Assembly (NCBI GenBank): GCA_026398535.1
Contig: JAPLSQ010000084.1
Location: 1 to 64,000 of the forward strand
Length of the DNA: 64,000 nucleotides
Origin: Candidatus Sumerlaeota bacterium
GTDB lineage: Bacteria; Sumerlaeota; Sumerlaeia; Sumerlaeales; Sumerlaeaceae
Direction: 5' to 3'
In this document: positions 63,167 to 64,000 of the stretch, piece by piece
How positions within the stretch are numbered: position 1 is the first letter of the stretch
Layout of the letters: the number at the start of each line of letters is the position of its first letter
The notes under the pieces: model-generated
The model's database searches: none
What the model was told of the DNA's origin: nothing
What the model saw: only the letters and a program-made list of their open reading frames with translations
Translations under genes and position numbers: made by a program

Positions 63167-64000
63167 TTACTGAAAACGATCCTTTTTCTTCATTGCAAGA
63201 TGCGCGGCCATCCTGACGGCGGCAGCCATGCTCGATTCATTGGCCGCGCCCCTGCCCGCCCTGTCGAAGGCCGTGCCGTGGTCGGGCGAAGTGCGGATGA
63301 TGGGCAGGCCGAGTGTCACATTGACCCCGCCGTGAAAATCCAGTGTCTTGACAGGAATGAGCGCCTGATCATGATACATGGCGACAATCATGTCAAAATC
63401 ACCCGAACGGGCGCGGTGGAAAACAGTGTCGGCCGGATGCGGCCCGGAAACATTGGCGCCCGCAACCCGCGCCTCCGAAATCGCGGGCGCGATGACATCC
63501 AGTTCCTCGCGCCCGAAATGCCCGCCTTCGCCCGCGTGGGGATTCAATCCGCACACCGCGATGCGCGGCGCGGACCCCAGCGCCCACGATGCCCAATCGC
63601 AGGAGATGCGAATCGTCTCTTTGAGCGACGCGCCTGTCAATAGGCGGGGAACCTCGCTCAAAGCCGCATGGATCGTCTCCAGAACAACATGCAGACCTCC
63701 GCCCGCGAGCATCATCCTCACGGCGCAGCCGCCGCACAGCGCGGCCAGCAGTTCCGTGTGGCCTGGAAAATCATATCCTGCCGCGTACATGGCTTCCTTG
63801 GATATGGGCGCCGTTACAATGGCATCCGCCTGGCCGCAGAGGGCAAGCCGCACAGCCTCTTCGATCCAAGCGCGCGCGGCAACCGCGTTGGCGGCATCAA
63901 CGAGACCCGTGACGAAAGCCCCGCCCTTGGGCCGCGCCGGCGAATCAATCACGCCGGTCCGCCCCGAAGCAAGCCGCTCGTTAGGCGTGTCAATCTGCTC
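63167..64000 (-). CDS. pdxA: 4-hydroxythreonine-4-phosphate dehydrogenase, 5' part cut by window edge
   Basis: The last 277 codons of PdxA; the frame stays open to the edge. Visible blocks are IVTAPISKEAMYAAG, FPGHTELLA, CGLNPHAGEGGHFGREE, VSGPHPADTVFHRA, DMIVAMYHDQALIPVK, GGVNVTLGLPIIRTSPDHG and TAFDRAGRGAAN. These include the His residues that bind the metal. The enzyme oxidises 4-phosphohydroxythreonine in pyridoxal phosphate synthesis. A GTG at 63952 is internal, not the true start, because the homologous N-terminus would be about 50-60 residues longer. Confidence 0.95.
   Translation of the reverse strand, partial: EQIDTPNERLASGRTGVIDSPARPKGGAFVTGLVDAANAVAARAWIEEAVRLALCGQADAIVTAPISKEAMYAAGYDFPGHTELLAALCGGCAVRMMLAGGGLHVVLETIHAALSEVPRLLTGASLKETIRISCDWASWALGSAPRIAVCGLNPHAGEGGHFGREELDVIAPAISEARVAGANVSGPHPADTVFHRARSGDFDMIVAMYHDQALIPVKTLDFHGGVNVTLGLPIIRTSPDHGTAFDRAGRGAANESSMAAAVRMAAHLAMKKKDRFQ

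Overview
The window is a GC-rich, gene-dense stretch of a diderm (Gram-negative-type) bacterial chromosome. Lipoprotein signals, a membrane-fusion protein, a prepilin-like protein and a Psp envelope-stress locus all point to an outer membrane. The mix suggests an uncultured member of the PVC group or a neighbouring phylum such as Sumerlaeota, Hydrogenedentota or Lentisphaerota. The grounds are an ileS gene coupled to a DksA-like protein with a histone-H1-like tail, a SecA with a large insert, a MtaA/UroD-family enzyme, Gfo/Idh/MocA and CehA-like enzymes, and several large secreted proteins. The phylum cannot be fixed from the sequence alone. Pyruvate:ferredoxin oxidoreductase with hydrogenase-maturation genes indicates an anaerobic, fermentative lifestyle with a [NiFe]-hydrogenase encoded elsewhere. 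No tRNA, rRNA, CRISPR array or prophage was recognised.

Layout. Positions 1-7000 hold a truncated zinc-ribbon gene, a secreted S8-like protein, a secreted phosphoesterase paired with a GH20 hexosaminidase, a UroD-family enzyme and a glycine-zipper lipoprotein followed by a good intrinsic terminator. Positions 7100-15700 (minus strand) carry hypF-hypC-nifJ-DHOD-like-hypD; hypC and nifJ overlap, and a 10-bp hairpin covers the hypC ribosome-binding site. dnaN follows at 15.8-17.0 kb. Positions 17.2-21.3 kb hold the alpha operon (infA-rpmJ-rpsM-rpsK-small membrane gene-rpsD-rpoA-rplQ), detached from the rest of the ribosomal protein cluster.

On the plus strand, 21.6-28.5 kb holds a surface carboxypeptidase-regulatory-like protein, a three-gene ABC exporter (adaptor, ATPase, permease), an oxidoreductase and a PHP-domain hydrolase. 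An SGNH hydrolase lies opposite at 28.7-30.2 kb. Housekeeping genes fill 30.4-40.0 kb: rpmF, plsX, secA, a Cys-rich lipoprotein, a cyclase-family gene, ileS and the DksA-like gene. On the minus strand from 55.1 down to 40.0 kb are three paralogous six-hairpin glycosidase-like proteins, a heterodimeric ABC exporter with one probably degenerate ATP site, a membrane-fusion protein and a pseudopilin.

Positions 55.2-57.7 kb are accessory and partly decayed: a frameshifted LVIVD propeller remnant, a CPBP-family membrane protein lacking its catalytic glutamates, a six-EF-hand secreted protein and two transposase remnants. Positions 57.7-61.2 kb are a phage-shock (Psp) locus. pspF diverges from pspA and four small membrane proteins that all end in the same PspB-type helical tail; the gap holds a good candidate sigma-54 promoter and two CAATGATT repeats exactly 52 bp apart. 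The window ends with a polysaccharide deacetylase, rplS and the 3' part of pdxA.

The most interesting items are the expanded Psp operon with its readable control region, the shuffled beta-sandwich modules of the glycosidase trio next to a heterodimeric exporter, and the hyp/PFOR operon with its sequestering hairpin.
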